Assembly (NCBI RefSeq): GCF_000204055.1
Contig: NW_006768804.1
Span: 571,690-635,689, forward strand
Reading direction: 5' to 3'
From: Melampsora larici-populina 98AG31
Taxonomy: Eukaryota; Basidiomycota; Pucciniomycetes; Pucciniales; Melampsoraceae
Length of the DNA: 64,000 nt
Each line of letters opens with the position of its first letter. Within the stretch, counting starts at the first letter, position 1. Made by a program: the position numbers and the translations under genes. Below are positions 20,801 to 31,262 of this stretch, piece after piece. Under the pieces are notes generated by a model. The model was not told the origin of the DNA and made no database searches. It saw nothing but the letters and a program-made list of their open reading frames with translations.

Positions 20801-23800
20801 GCAGTGGATGAAAAAGTTCATCGATGGACTTTCTCATTACGTTGGAACACTATCTCCGCTGACAAGTACTTCCTTAAAAGGGAAACCTTTCCAGTGGGGA
20901 GAGGCTGAAGAGTTTGCTTTCAACAACATCAAACGGCTTATCACAACACTCCCGGTCCTTCGCAACCTAGACTACGATTCCAACGAACCACTTTGGCTAT
21001 TCACAGATGCTAGCGGAAATGGATTGGGCGCTGCCTTATTTCAAGGAACTAAGTGGGACACAGCCTCACCAGTGGCGTACAAAAGCCGGACCATGAATCC
21101 CGCGGAGAAAAACTATCTGGTGCATGAGCAGGAGCTCCTTGCGGTGATTAACGCATTAAATAAGTGGAAATTACTGCTACTAGGAATGCGGGTCAACGTC
21201 ATGTCAGACCACCACTCCTTGACAAACCTCCTGACGCAGAGAAACCTCAGCCGACGACAAGCACGATGGTTGGAGACCCTCTCGCAGTTTGATCTCGATT
21301 TTAAATATCTACGAGGGCAGGACAATTCTGTAGCTGATGCACTTTCAAGACGAGATGATATAGCTTTGTGTGAAGTACGAGCAGCACTCAGGGAAGAAGA
21401 AATTCGGATGATCCAAGATGGTTATAAAGATGACAAGTTCTGCCTCAAGCTTCAGAAGGTTGTACCTTTACGTGAAGACTGTGTTTTAAAAGATGGCTTA
21501 TTGTACCTTGATGGACGCTTGGTCGTCCCGGAACACTGTAGTCTGCGTCGCGATTTTATTTCACAAGCACACAGAGCTCTAGGCCACTTGGGCCTTTTAA
21601 AAACCTTAGTGCGACTCCGTAGCACATTCTTTTGGCCGAACATGGCGAAGGAAACCGAAACACTACTGAAATCATGTGACTCGTGCCAAAGAATTAAGGC
21701 AAGGACAACTTCTTCAGCGGGCAAACTTCAAGTGACTGATGTACCAGAGAGTCCGATGGAATCAATAGCAATCGATTTCATAGGACCATTTCCTAAAGTT
21801 TCGGGGTATGACATGATATTGTCATGTACATGCAGACTAACCGGTTTTGTTAGGCTAATTCCTACTTCCCAAAGAGACACAGCCGAACGTACAGCCACCA
21901 GATTGTATACAGCATGGTCATCCATCTTTGGCCTACCCAAATCGATCATCGGGGACCGAGATAAGGCATGGACCTCACGGTTCTGGAAACACCTGCATGC
22001 ATTACTTGGAGTCAAAGTCAATTTGTCAACATCTTATCATCCACAAGCTGACAGACGGAGTGAACGCACGAATAAAACAGTGGGGCAAATTTTACGCCAC
22101 TACGCGGCGGAGAAACATGGTAAATGGTTCCAGTCTCTACCGGCGGCGGAATTCGCCATCAACTCAGCGGTGAACATCTCTACGGGCGTGTCTCCTTTCC
22201 ATTTCGTCTATGGCCGTATCCCGCGTCTTTTCCCAATTCAGACCCCTCTCGAAGATGAAGCAGACGATGTGAAGCATTGGATAGAAAGGCGGCAAACAGA
22301 ATGGGCAGGTTGGAGAGATAGAGTGTGGTACAGCCGGGTAGAGCAGGCGTCGCAGTACAACCTTTGACGAAGGGAAGGGAAACCTTTCACACCTGGAGAC
22401 CATGTCATGATTGACAGTGCTGACCGGCAGCAAATTGTCGGTGGGAAGTCTAGAGGCACCGCTAAGCTCCGAGCACGTTACGACGGCCCGTTGTAGAACT
22501 TATAACCCAACAAGGGTTATACAGAGCTGGAAGAGGATAATCTACTAATAAAATGACTAGTAGAAGTTGTCTAAGGACTGCTCTTCTAAAACAACACAAT
22601 CAGAAAGAGCTCTGTTGTATTGAGTACTGATAAGGCACCAGAGAAATATAACTTCACACGTAATTTAACTTCAAAAGCACACTTTGTATTACTATCAACA
22701 CTGCTATAGTGTTATTCCCAATTGATAACTAAAGAAATAAGCAATATCTGATTGATATTATTCCCAATAAGTCTTTATGACTATAAAACTAAAGTAAATT
22801 TCTCTTTATAGCTGTAATAAAGGGCGTATTTAAGTGACCAGGTACTATTAAAATAAGTTTATGATGATAAACAAAATAATAATGGCGTAAATGATAAAGA
22901 AAAAAAGGGGAACAACAGTCCCAAAACCCTCTCAAAGTATATATAACAATGTACTAGAACTTTTACAATGGTCAACAGCCTCAAAACCAATCAAATCCGC
23001 CCAAAATTCCCTAAAAACCCTATGATGACGCAATGTAATGGTTTTGTTACTAATAAATGATGTAATTTTCACAGCTAAAAGTGATCAATGACGCAATAAT
23101 ATGATGTACAGCACTTCTTATGATGAATACAGGTGATTTTTTCCTTGTAAACTAGCTGAAAACCAACTTTTGAGATTACGAATTTTTTCAGATGTGCTCC
23201 AATTTTTGATTACTAAAGTGCATCTTGTAGCCCACGTGTTACTGATCATTTCTGACACCTACATGACCTACTTCTGATGAGTGATGAGTAAGATATTGAG
23301 TTGTGAAGTTAAGGTTTTTAGTGTTACATATGACTTGTGACTGTAAATTCGAGATTCACACCAATTCTTTATTTACCTTATAACTTTTTACACACACCTC
23401 CGTTACTAATGATTTAAAGTTTGTACATTATGTAATCCACTCTTCTGCGTTGAATGAGCCATCTACCAACCTATTCTGACGTCATTTGACATATGTAATT
23501 AGCTGAAAACCTCCATTTTCCACGAATTTCACCCATTTTCTTCACTTTTCACAGCTACTACTATCTTTTTCTTGCTCATGTAATATGACATCATCATCTA
23601 TAGCCTTAAAAATCCCGGAAAATCCTCTTGGCAACCTTAAATTCCATCACTACCACTATTACACAACCAAACTACACGTGTACCTCTTGTTTACCAACTT
23701 CGAAAAAGTGCTTTTTTCCTAATAACTTCTGTTTCTACTTATCAACCTTGAAGATTAAAATTGTCATAGTATCATATAATGTTGTTCTTTCATATTCTAA

Positions 23801-24308
23801 CCTCATAATACCCATAACTTTATTTTTACTAACCTAAAAACCATTTTCCAACCTTTATACCTATAATTTTGAATTTTTCTTATGTTTTTCTTTCTTTCTT
23901 TTTGTAATAAATTTGTAAGTAAACTATAATGATCTTAATATATAATGTGAAATAAAATGATGTAATGTTGACCTAATGACCAATACATAAGCCTACAAGA
24001 GCTTCAATTGATCAAAAACCTCCATTTCGAATTTTCTTTCCTGCTGAATCCTGCTAATAAACTGGTAAACTGGTAATTGTGAATTTTTTAATTGATCCCA
24101 TAAATTGATCACCACACCGTACGAGGTGATTGAAGTCTTGAACGCAGGTCGGGATTACCGACTACGCCTAAATCCTAACGACCTCACCTACCCCGTATTT
24201 CATATCTCCAAACTCAAACTCTACCACCAAGACAAGACCGACACCGCGGATGTTGCGACCATACAAGTGGTCTCGTCACAACCGGAACCAACCCCAGGAG
24301 ATTCTTGA
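17843..24308 (+). pseudogene. Gypsy gag-pol, main part with two stops and an insertion
   Basis: The order is Ty3/gypsy: Gag capsid (LPKFNGKYGHPSDLFHWQD), a Cys-rich patch (CAVCKDKCGNAAC), the protease site ALIDSGAGTNLLS, RT with MGLTNGPATHQ and YFDDIVIF, RNase H (LFTDASGNGLGAAL), the integrase finger (HLGLLK...CDSCQRIK), core residues in AIDFIGPF, GDRDKAW and SERTNKT, and a C-terminal tail (YPVFHISKLKLYH). TAA at 20613-20615, shortly after the RT active site, and TGA at 22365-22367 interrupt an otherwise continuous frame. The insert at 22492-24116 splits the integrase tail between DGP and YEVIEV. These breaks make the copy non-functional. Confidence 0.9.
22492..24116 (+). mobile_element. Solo-LTR-like insertion in the gypsy integrase
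   Basis: About 1.6 kb of very AT-rich sequence with no coding potential, starting TGTAGAACTT and ending GATCACCACA (TG...CA). It is flanked by CCGT (22488-22491 and 24117-24120), and deleting it restores the integrase frame exactly. TG...CA ends and a 4-bp repeat suggest a solo LTR, but no full element of the family is present to confirm it. A diverged relative lies in reverse orientation at 40051-42342. Confidence 0.6.
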
Positions 24309-25142
24309 GGAGAGCCCATGGGGCAAGCTACGAACTGTGACAAGGGGGTGTGTATCAAATTTGATGCGCTAGCACCCCCGCAATGTGAGTCTTTTATTTC
24401 TTACGCTCCTTGTATTAAAGAAAACATTGGCAAGCAGTTACATCTCCCAAATAACAGTACCTTAAGAATCAATACGAAATTAGGACAGCAAGATCTTATT
24501 CGACAAACCGAAAGGACGATCACTTGCAGCCAACAACTTGGTTTTGTCATTGGCGGAAAAAACCCCCTTTCGGACCGAACACGGAAGCCACTGGGGCATG
24601 CTACGACAATTGACAAGGGGGTGTGCATCTGATCGATGCGATAACACCCCCGCAATGTGAGTTTGCTACAACTTTTTCTCAGTCAGCCTTCATGAAACGG
24701 CTAGCAAGCAAAATTATCTCCTACATAACAGGTCATTAGACTTAACGAACGACGATACGCGCAACGATTATTCAAAGCCACGAAATACAAGACTCAAGAA
24801 CATATCTTACTCTTACTTCAAGACGCAAGATTCAAGACCTCATCAATCCAATTTTTTCTTTCAATAAAAATCTTTTCTTCTCAAATCATTATGACTTCAC
24901 CAAGAACCAAACATCATTTTTTCTCTTTCTTCTCTTGTTTTTTTTTCTTTTTCAAAAAATTCAGTTTTACTTTTCTCACTAAGTTTTTTTCTTTTTCTCA
25001 GGGACGAGTTATGGTCATCATTTTAAGGGGCGAGTTATGCCAACAACTTTGTTTGGATTATTTTCAATTTTTTCCTTTTTTTAATTTTTTTCATCATTAT
25101 TACCTTCAAGACGGTTAAACTTTTATTTTTAGGAGGGAAGGG
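24309..25142 (+). other. Gypsy 3' untranslated region with duplicated hairpin
   Basis: No coding. Two diverged direct copies of a block of about 72 bp (24318-24390, 24591-24661) each contain GACAAGGGGGTG ... CACCCCCGCAATG, so each can fold with a GGGGGTG/CACCCCC stem. They may be RNA elements of the retrotransposon. The last bases are the purine tract before the 3' LTR. Confidence 0.6.
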
Positions 25143-25492
25143 TGTAAGGAGTACACAAGGACAGACTTTACTTATGGGGTTTAGATTATGGGATTAAACA
25201 GGCAGGATTATATCTTCCAGCTCCACGCCCGGTTCTAGAAAGTCTTCACTCCTCTGAGAGCCTTTATGTGGACTTTCTGGAACCAGGTGTGCATTTCTCT
25301 TATTGTTTTCATATGTTTCTCTTTCATTTAGCGGGTCACTGACTCCTCTGAGAGCCTTTATCTGGACTTTCTGGAACCAGTTCGTAATTAATATATCGAA
25401 GTTCCAAGTTACTTGTCCCGTTGTGCTCTCTCAAGAAGTCGAGCCGGAACCTTATCCGGACGCTAGTGAAGGTTTCTCATCAAAACCTTACA
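25143..25492 (+). repeat. Gypsy 3' LTR
   Basis: 350 bp, same ends as the 5' LTR, followed directly by GAGGG. Confidence 0.92.
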
Positions 25493-25497
25493 GAGGG

Positions 25498-26639
25498 TTC
25501 CTCTAAGAACATCCCAAAATCATCAAGATTAGATGATCTATCATGGCTGACTGATTGTATTTGATGAGCTGTTAGGACACCCAGGGGGTGGAGAAAAAAT
25601 ATCATTTATGATGTTACTATGAATGCTGCCAAATGAAACCAAGCATTGAGATTCTCAGCCTCTTGAGTCTGAGGCAAGATTTACTTGGATAAGATCCTTA
25701 GAAGGAGCTTCCCTCACAGTCAAAATGCAAGGACTCCTTGAATTTGTGCCTCCAAGCCAAATATGCTGGCTGTGATGATCAAATAGGAAAACAAGCAAAA
25801 GCAACCAAATTATTCATGTTTGTGTCTTGGTTGGCAGAGTGTTTTTTTGTGCATAAAGGCTTTGTTGCATGAAACACTGTCTAAAGATGTTAAAAAAGTA
25901 GGGACTAATGTAACTTGGACACTTTGGCCATCTAATTGAAGCAAAGGATTTTGTTGTCTTTTGAGTCTAAGATGTTCTTGCTTGACTTCTTTAAAAAAAC
26001 AACTTTTGTGATTCAAGAATCTTTAATATTTCACACCTTTGTGCAAACACACCCAGTTAAGGAATTTGGTAGAGATCAATTTGTATAGCAAGTCTTTACT
26101 TGTGGTCTCCATGGAGCTGAGAAGGCACTTGAACCCCCTCACTAACCCCCTAACCTGGCGCAAACCAAAGTCACAGGGGAGGAAGGCAGTTGCTTTTGGT
26201 GTAGGGTTCAGTGGTGCGCTGTACCAAGATTCCAGATGTATCCATAAAATATGATATTTGAGATATGAAGTGGCAAAGAATCTGTCTTGATTGAACTTGT
26301 AGTGTTGCCCAAACCCAATGATGAGAATTTAACAATTCTTGATTACTGTAACAAGGGTAGTCTCTTCTGGAATCTGTAACAAGAGCTAACAGTATGCTGC
26401 CGCTGATGTTGTTCAACAGAACCCTGTTACAAGGGATTTAAAAGCTATTCACAAAGTACTTTTTTCATAGATTGACAACTTTTACTCTTCTTGGTGGCCA
26501 AGTGCCTTGGTCTAGTCCCTGTAAATAAGAAGAGTTGTGTACATATTGTTTAGTTCTAAGAAAAAAATTGGGAGTTTCTGGTAATTCTTTGGCATAATTC
26601 CAGTTTACTCATATTCCTTCTTCTTTCAGATTTGTCTGC
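25498..26639. other. Intergenic, nothing recognised
   Basis: Continuation of the sequence into which the gypsy element inserted. Short frames on both strands without motifs; no repeat ends identified. Confidence 0.35.
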
Positions 26640-28260
26640 ATTATTTCACTAGCTTTTGAGTATTGTATGCAATAGAGTAAAAATGATTGGTGGTTTCAAT
26701 TAATCCACAGTTTCTACATAGTGGTGAATGTGTTAGTTTTCTGTTGAAGAGATGAGCATTTAGAGGACTCAAACCTGCTCTCAGTTGGAAGATACCAGTT
26801 GCACTGGCTTTCTTGAGTTTGGCTAGTCCTTTCACTATTTGCTTGGGCTTTGTCAAGAAAGGGTTTATACCTAAATTGAAGGGAAAAGTTTTAATGTCAA
26901 GGTTTCCTTTTGCACACCTTTTCAGAGAACCTATATTTTTTGACAGTGTCATTAGGGCGGTTCAAGTTGAGAAATGCGAGCAACGTGACGCAGAGTCGCA
27001 ATCAAGTTTTTTAAGGTTGCTCACTCCTTAAAATTCTTGATCACTCAGTCACAAACGCTCTAAAACTAAGTTTTAAGGCCTTTTAAAAAAAGGGCCAACG
27101 TACTCCGACGCTCATACCTCCTTTTTTTTCTGCACCCAACGGTTCTTCTTTAGTCCTCTGCCCTGTTTCTACTTGCCTTGGTGAAGTTCAACGGCTTGTT
27201 TTAGCAGTCAATTATGGAGTTTTTCGCGAAAGAATCCATAGCTAATGAGAAAAAACTCTCACATCCAGGTACACCAAAAAACAAAACAAAAATGGAAGAT
27301 GATCTTTTTTCATCATTCGGACCTGACAGTCATAAGAAATTTAAGCAAAATTGAGTGATTGCAAAACTGTGAACCACCTCTAGAGGTGGTTCGCGAACTT
27401 ATAATTATACTTAAAATTTAAAGCACCCGAACAAAACATAAAATTTAAAAAGGGGTGTAAAAGCTCTTCTTGAACCACCCTATTGGTAAGTCCTGTTCCT
27501 TTGCTGTATTGCCTGCTACTTGGTTTACAAGCCAGCTCATTCAGTTCTATGCCTTTGTGGCCTTGTGTCCAATAACTGTGGATACTGGTGTTCTTAGACA
27601 TTTTCAAATGTGTATCTGGATTAGGATCCGCTGGACTGTATTTAATTTGGGCATATCATTATGACACCCTGATTATCACTGAAAATGGAAAGGGCAGTAG
27701 GAGTTGGTCTTAGTACTTCAAATAGATTGCTAGATCAATTGGCTGCTAATAGTAGGCCAAGCAACTTGGTTTCATGGTGTGAAAGGCTGTTGTTACAGAC
27801 AATTGCTTGGGCTGGGCTAATTATCTTGGTTACCACCACTGCACCCCATTCCTCTTGAGTAACTGAGCCTTCAGTGAAGATAATTACTGTCTTTCAATAC
27901 TTTTCTTCATCATCAATTTCTACAGGGATGTGCTTTGATGCTGCTTCTTTGTTGTGCTCTGTTGAATATTTCACCTATGCACTTTGCCCATGGTGCTATT
28001 AGGTAGGCACATTTTGTTTTGGTTCCTTCTGATGCAAGTGACTTGAGCTGGTTGTAGTTGGCTGCTTTATGAATAGTCCCTGGGTGATGTTTGGGCTGGT
28101 GATGTAGTTCATTTTTGACAAAAATACCTGTTGGGTGGGTATCTGAGGATGTTAATCTTTTCAGGATCAAGTTGTGTGTGATGTCTCCGCTTTGATAACC
28201 ATGTGAATGGTGTGAGATATGTGTAGTGGCTTTCATTTGTTTGAAGTGCATTTGAAAGCT
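26640..28260 (-). mobile_element. Decayed LINE (Tad/I-like), RNase H and C-terminal end
   Basis: Minus-strand fragments, read 5' to 3', suggest the end of a non-LTR retrotransposon ORF2. Around 27650-27720 is an RNase H core (ALSIFSDNQGVI). Around 27500-27600 is YWTQGHKGIELNELA, the usual RNase H tail. At 26641-26952 lies LRAGLSPLNAHLF with C..C....H (CRNCGLIETTNHF), the common LINE C-terminal motif. Frames are broken between blocks. A 528-bp MITE (26954-27481) sits inside. The RT domain was not found, so the copy is 5'-truncated or eroded. Confidence 0.65.
26954..27481. mobile_element. 528-bp MITE inside the LINE remnant
   Basis: Terminal inverted repeats AGGGCGGTTCAAG / CTTGAACCACCCT (13 bp, one mismatch), flanked by ATT on both sides (26951-26953, 27482-27484). 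A perfect 22-bp palindrome of GAACCACCTC type lies at about 27371-27392. No coding. Confidence 0.7.
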
Positions 28261-29033
28261 CTAACAAATAATTCATTTTCTGCGTTTTGTCTCTTTTCTG
28301 ATAGTCTGTTTACTTTCATGTTGTTCAGTTATGTGTCTGGGGGTGGGCATCTGGCTGTAGACTACCCCCAAAAGTAGGCTCTCCTCCAGTAGGGCTCTGG
28401 GGAAGGTGGGAGGGCATATAAAAAGTTGAGGATTTGTGTTCCAAGAGCACCCACTATGGTTGTGTTAACAACATGATTTAGGGTCAGTCTCCTGCTAAAA
28501 TACAGACAGGTCCACTCTAGACCTGACTTAGACCTGCGGTCCATACAACTTTGTCAAATCTTGCACCCTGCGTGTTCAAATCTACAACCACCTACAACTT
28601 GATTTATAGTAGGAACTAGGTAAAGCAGATGACCCATAGTGGATTTCATGTGGTTACCAACTTAGGTAAAACATGCATGTTCAAATTTTGCGTTGAGGAA
28701 CGCAAAATTTACGATCAAACACTCTTACCATAGTGGATTCTCTAAGAGCTATTGAGTGTGTGCTGGAACTTGTGATACGCGGTATACGAAAAGCGCGCAT
28801 TGAGATTTCCAACCAATATCTGAGCGGCCCGGTACTCGGGTCTGCGACTTTTCGGCTCACGGGAGTTATCCGCGCTCCCAAGCTCAGGGGTCCGGGGAAC
28901 ATTCGGAAGTCGTCGTGCTTTTGGACATCCGTGGCATACAGGGCGACATACCATTACAGCCTGTCGGCACTTGACACTACTTGACTTCACTTGACTCTTT
29001 CTAGTCGAATCGCTCGAAAGCGTGATAGTATCA
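28261..29033. other. Upstream region of the D-amino-acid oxidase gene
   Basis: Between the LINE remnant and the oxidase start. No gene supported. GC content rises from about 28780 towards the start codon. Overlapping frames on both strands at 28681-29101 lack motifs. Confidence 0.35.
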
Positions 29034-30618
29034 ATGAGCTTCAATCCAGAGCATAAGAGCGAGCACTTGAATATCATCGGTTCAGGAGTCCTCGGTCTCA
29101 CTTGCGCTCTAGAAATAGCGAAAGAAAAAGGACGTTACACTATAACCATCATCACTGCGGATGCCGATTCATCCACTTGGTCACCATCGGCTCCACCAAA
29201 AATTGAGAAAGTCGCCGAGGACTTTGCTTCACCTTGGGCAGTTGAGTAAACCTCATCGAACCAAAATCTGTACTCCTGCCTAACTTTCGTTCAAGTTTTG
29301 CCTTGAACTTTCAAGGGCGCATATTGGCAATCATTTGTAGCGACTAGAGATCCTAAGACGTTCAACGAAAAAAGATTACAAGATTGGGAGAAAACTTCCT
29401 TCAAAGAATTATGGAAAATCTCAGAGACGGACAAATCAATTGTGATGGTGAAATATTTGATTCTTGGAGTTCTCAGCCCAAGGGATGTGTTCGTTGAAAC
29501 ATCTCAACACTATTCCAGCAAACCGATTGTCACGAATATTTTGATGAAGAACTTAGTGACCATGAGTTACCTTGGTACACCGATTTGTGTCCAGAGGTTG
29601 GCTAAAGTCTTTGCGATTCAATTATGCCAGGTAAACAAAAAGCTAATGGCCACTACCCTCAATCCCCAACCACAAGTTTCGACGACTAACCTCATCAGAG
29701 CTTGCAAGTCTGCCCCGCCCCCGACAAGCAGGGATTTCATTCAAGACGATCTCACTCAATCCGATGATGTATCTAACTTTTCTGCATACTCAATTATCCA
29801 AGATGGGCGTTCGAATCGTTCACCATCGCTTGAACTCGCTTGCGGAAGCCTTCGAAGGCAATAACACTCTTCAAATTCCGCGCGCTGACATCGTCATCAA
29901 TGCGTCAGGTCTAGGGGCTGCTACCTTACTTGGTGTAGAAGACAAATCTGTACATCCCATTCGTGGCCAGCTAGTTCTAGTCAAACCACCTCAGCCAATA
30001 TGTTTCTCGACAAGAGATTCTTCAAGGAAGACTTACATCATCTCTCGTCCTTCCGTTGACCCGGAGATTGACGAGGAAGTAATACTAGGAGGGTGCTACC
30101 AGGCTGATAATTTTGACCTTTCAGTTGACCCCGATCTGACTAATCACATTCTGTGTGAGGCTTTCCAGACACGGCCAGACCTAAGTAGTGATGGTACCCT
30201 ACAGGGAATACATGTATTGAAAGAGGTTGTAGCGCTTAGACCTGCTAGAAAGGATGGAGCTCGACTTGAGGTAGAGAAAGTCGTCATTTCTGGGGAAAAC
30301 AAGCATGCTGTACATTGCTATGGAATTGGGTACGTCCCTTGTCTATTTAGTGGTCAAGGCTTCCATACACTTTCTATGCATCCCTTCAAGTGAATTACTG
30401 CTGAGCCATGTCTTGATCGCTTCTTACAGTGGTGCTGGGTTTCAGGTAAGAGATGTCCCTCTCTTTCATGGCCCTTTTGTCCTCCGAATTTACCATATTT
30501 TTTCTGCTTGTGGGTGCGAAACAATTGCCACTCATTTTTCCTTCAGTCAAGTTATGGTATGGCACAGGAAGCATTGGGATTGATTAAGGCACTTCGAGAG
30601 GGTCGGGAAACTGTTTAA
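29034..30618 (+). CDS. DAO1: D-amino-acid oxidase (FAD-dependent)
   Basis: Oxidises D-amino acids to imino acids with release of hydrogen peroxide, usually in peroxisomes. Exons 29034-29240, 29316-29441, 29519-29596, 29677-30329, 30430-30445 and 30547-30618 join in frame to 383 residues, a normal length. The N-terminal dinucleotide fold is IIGSGVLGLTCAL (G16, G18, G21), then SPWAGAYW, a DEELSDHELPWYTDLCPE block, FRRLTSSELASLP, ADIVINASGLGA, RGQLVLVKPP, the substrate-side YIISRP, VVALRPARKDGARLE, and finally the FAD-binding GIGGAGFQ ... YGMAQEALGL. Exon 5 is a 16-nt microexon coding GAGFQ. Reading straight through 29442-29518 gives a frameshift and a stop; treating it as a 77-nt intron (donor GTGATG, branch-like CTCAAC) removes both. 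The C-terminus (RETV) lacks an SKL-type peroxisomal signal. Confidence 0.85.
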
Positions 30619-31109
30619 AAATCAAACTTCACTGACAACACTTATTTGTGTACACCGCTGTACAACAACATGACTATGGCATAGAGGCCAAGTACGAGAA
30701 TAATTTGCAAGACATGATGTTGATTTCAGGGTCTGGCGTATGCCAATCTCTACCAAGAGTACAATATCAGCTTTCATTTTTCCATTACATATGCTAGTGA
30801 CACCCTGCCTGACCTTCTGTCCACACAAACACTTCGACATCCTCAGACACAAATAGACCATCATTCTTACAACTGGATTTTGAATCTATTGCTTGTGGAA
30901 GTTTAGCTACATGAGGTCTATGTCTGAGTTGACAATCTCTATGAATTCAACCAACGCTTGACCACTTCCAATTTTGTTGCACACAGCTTTACTTGAACCA
31001 ATAACAGTGACCAAACTCAGGATGAACATTTTAGAATATTGGAAGTACAAAAAATAGTCATGTGTTGAATCACATATCTTGAATTTTCTGCAATCATGTA
31101 ATACAATTA
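30619..31109. other. Intergenic 3' of the oxidase
   Basis: AT-rich, no gene recognised. It ends with TTA (31107-31109), the target copy of the Harbinger-like insertion. Confidence 0.4.
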
Positions 31110-31262
31110 GGGCCCGTTTGGTTGCGATCATTTTACTGCGATTATGCCAATACCACAGTAAAATAATTGCAACTATTTTTTCACGTTTGGTAGCCCAAAA
31201 ACACGGATTATCTTACCACATTATTTGTTCAATAATCTCATAAGCGGTATTAATTTTGTAAA

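Larger units (their letters stand above)
15507..25492 (+). mobile_element. Ty3/gypsy LTR retrotransposon, split by two insertions
   Basis: The LTRs at 15507-15856 and 25143-25492 are both 350 bp, start TGTAAGGAG and end CCTTACA. Five differences were seen by eye (about 1.4 per cent). The target duplication is GAGGG (15502-15506 / 25493-25497) and a purine tract AGGAGGGAAGGG directly precedes the right LTR. The original gag-pol is interrupted by a CACTA-type element (16447-17839), two in-frame stops (TAA 20613-20615, TGA 22365-22367) and a solo-LTR-like insertion (22492-24116). It is older than the copia element and not autonomous. Confidence 0.93.

Noticed and set aside
29316..29596. Apparent frameshift and TGA stop in the D-amino-acid oxidase
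   Set aside because: Splicing out 29442-29518 (GT-AG, 77 nt, branch-like CTCAAC before the acceptor) leaves two exons of 126 and 78 nt and an open frame, so a pseudogene call is not needed.
31110..31125. GGGCCCGTTTGGTTGC as the terminal repeat of the Mutator element
   Set aside because: A second, inner pair of 30-bp identical repeats carries the 9-bp duplication expected of a MULE. The outer pair has a 3-bp TTA duplication and belongs to a different element.
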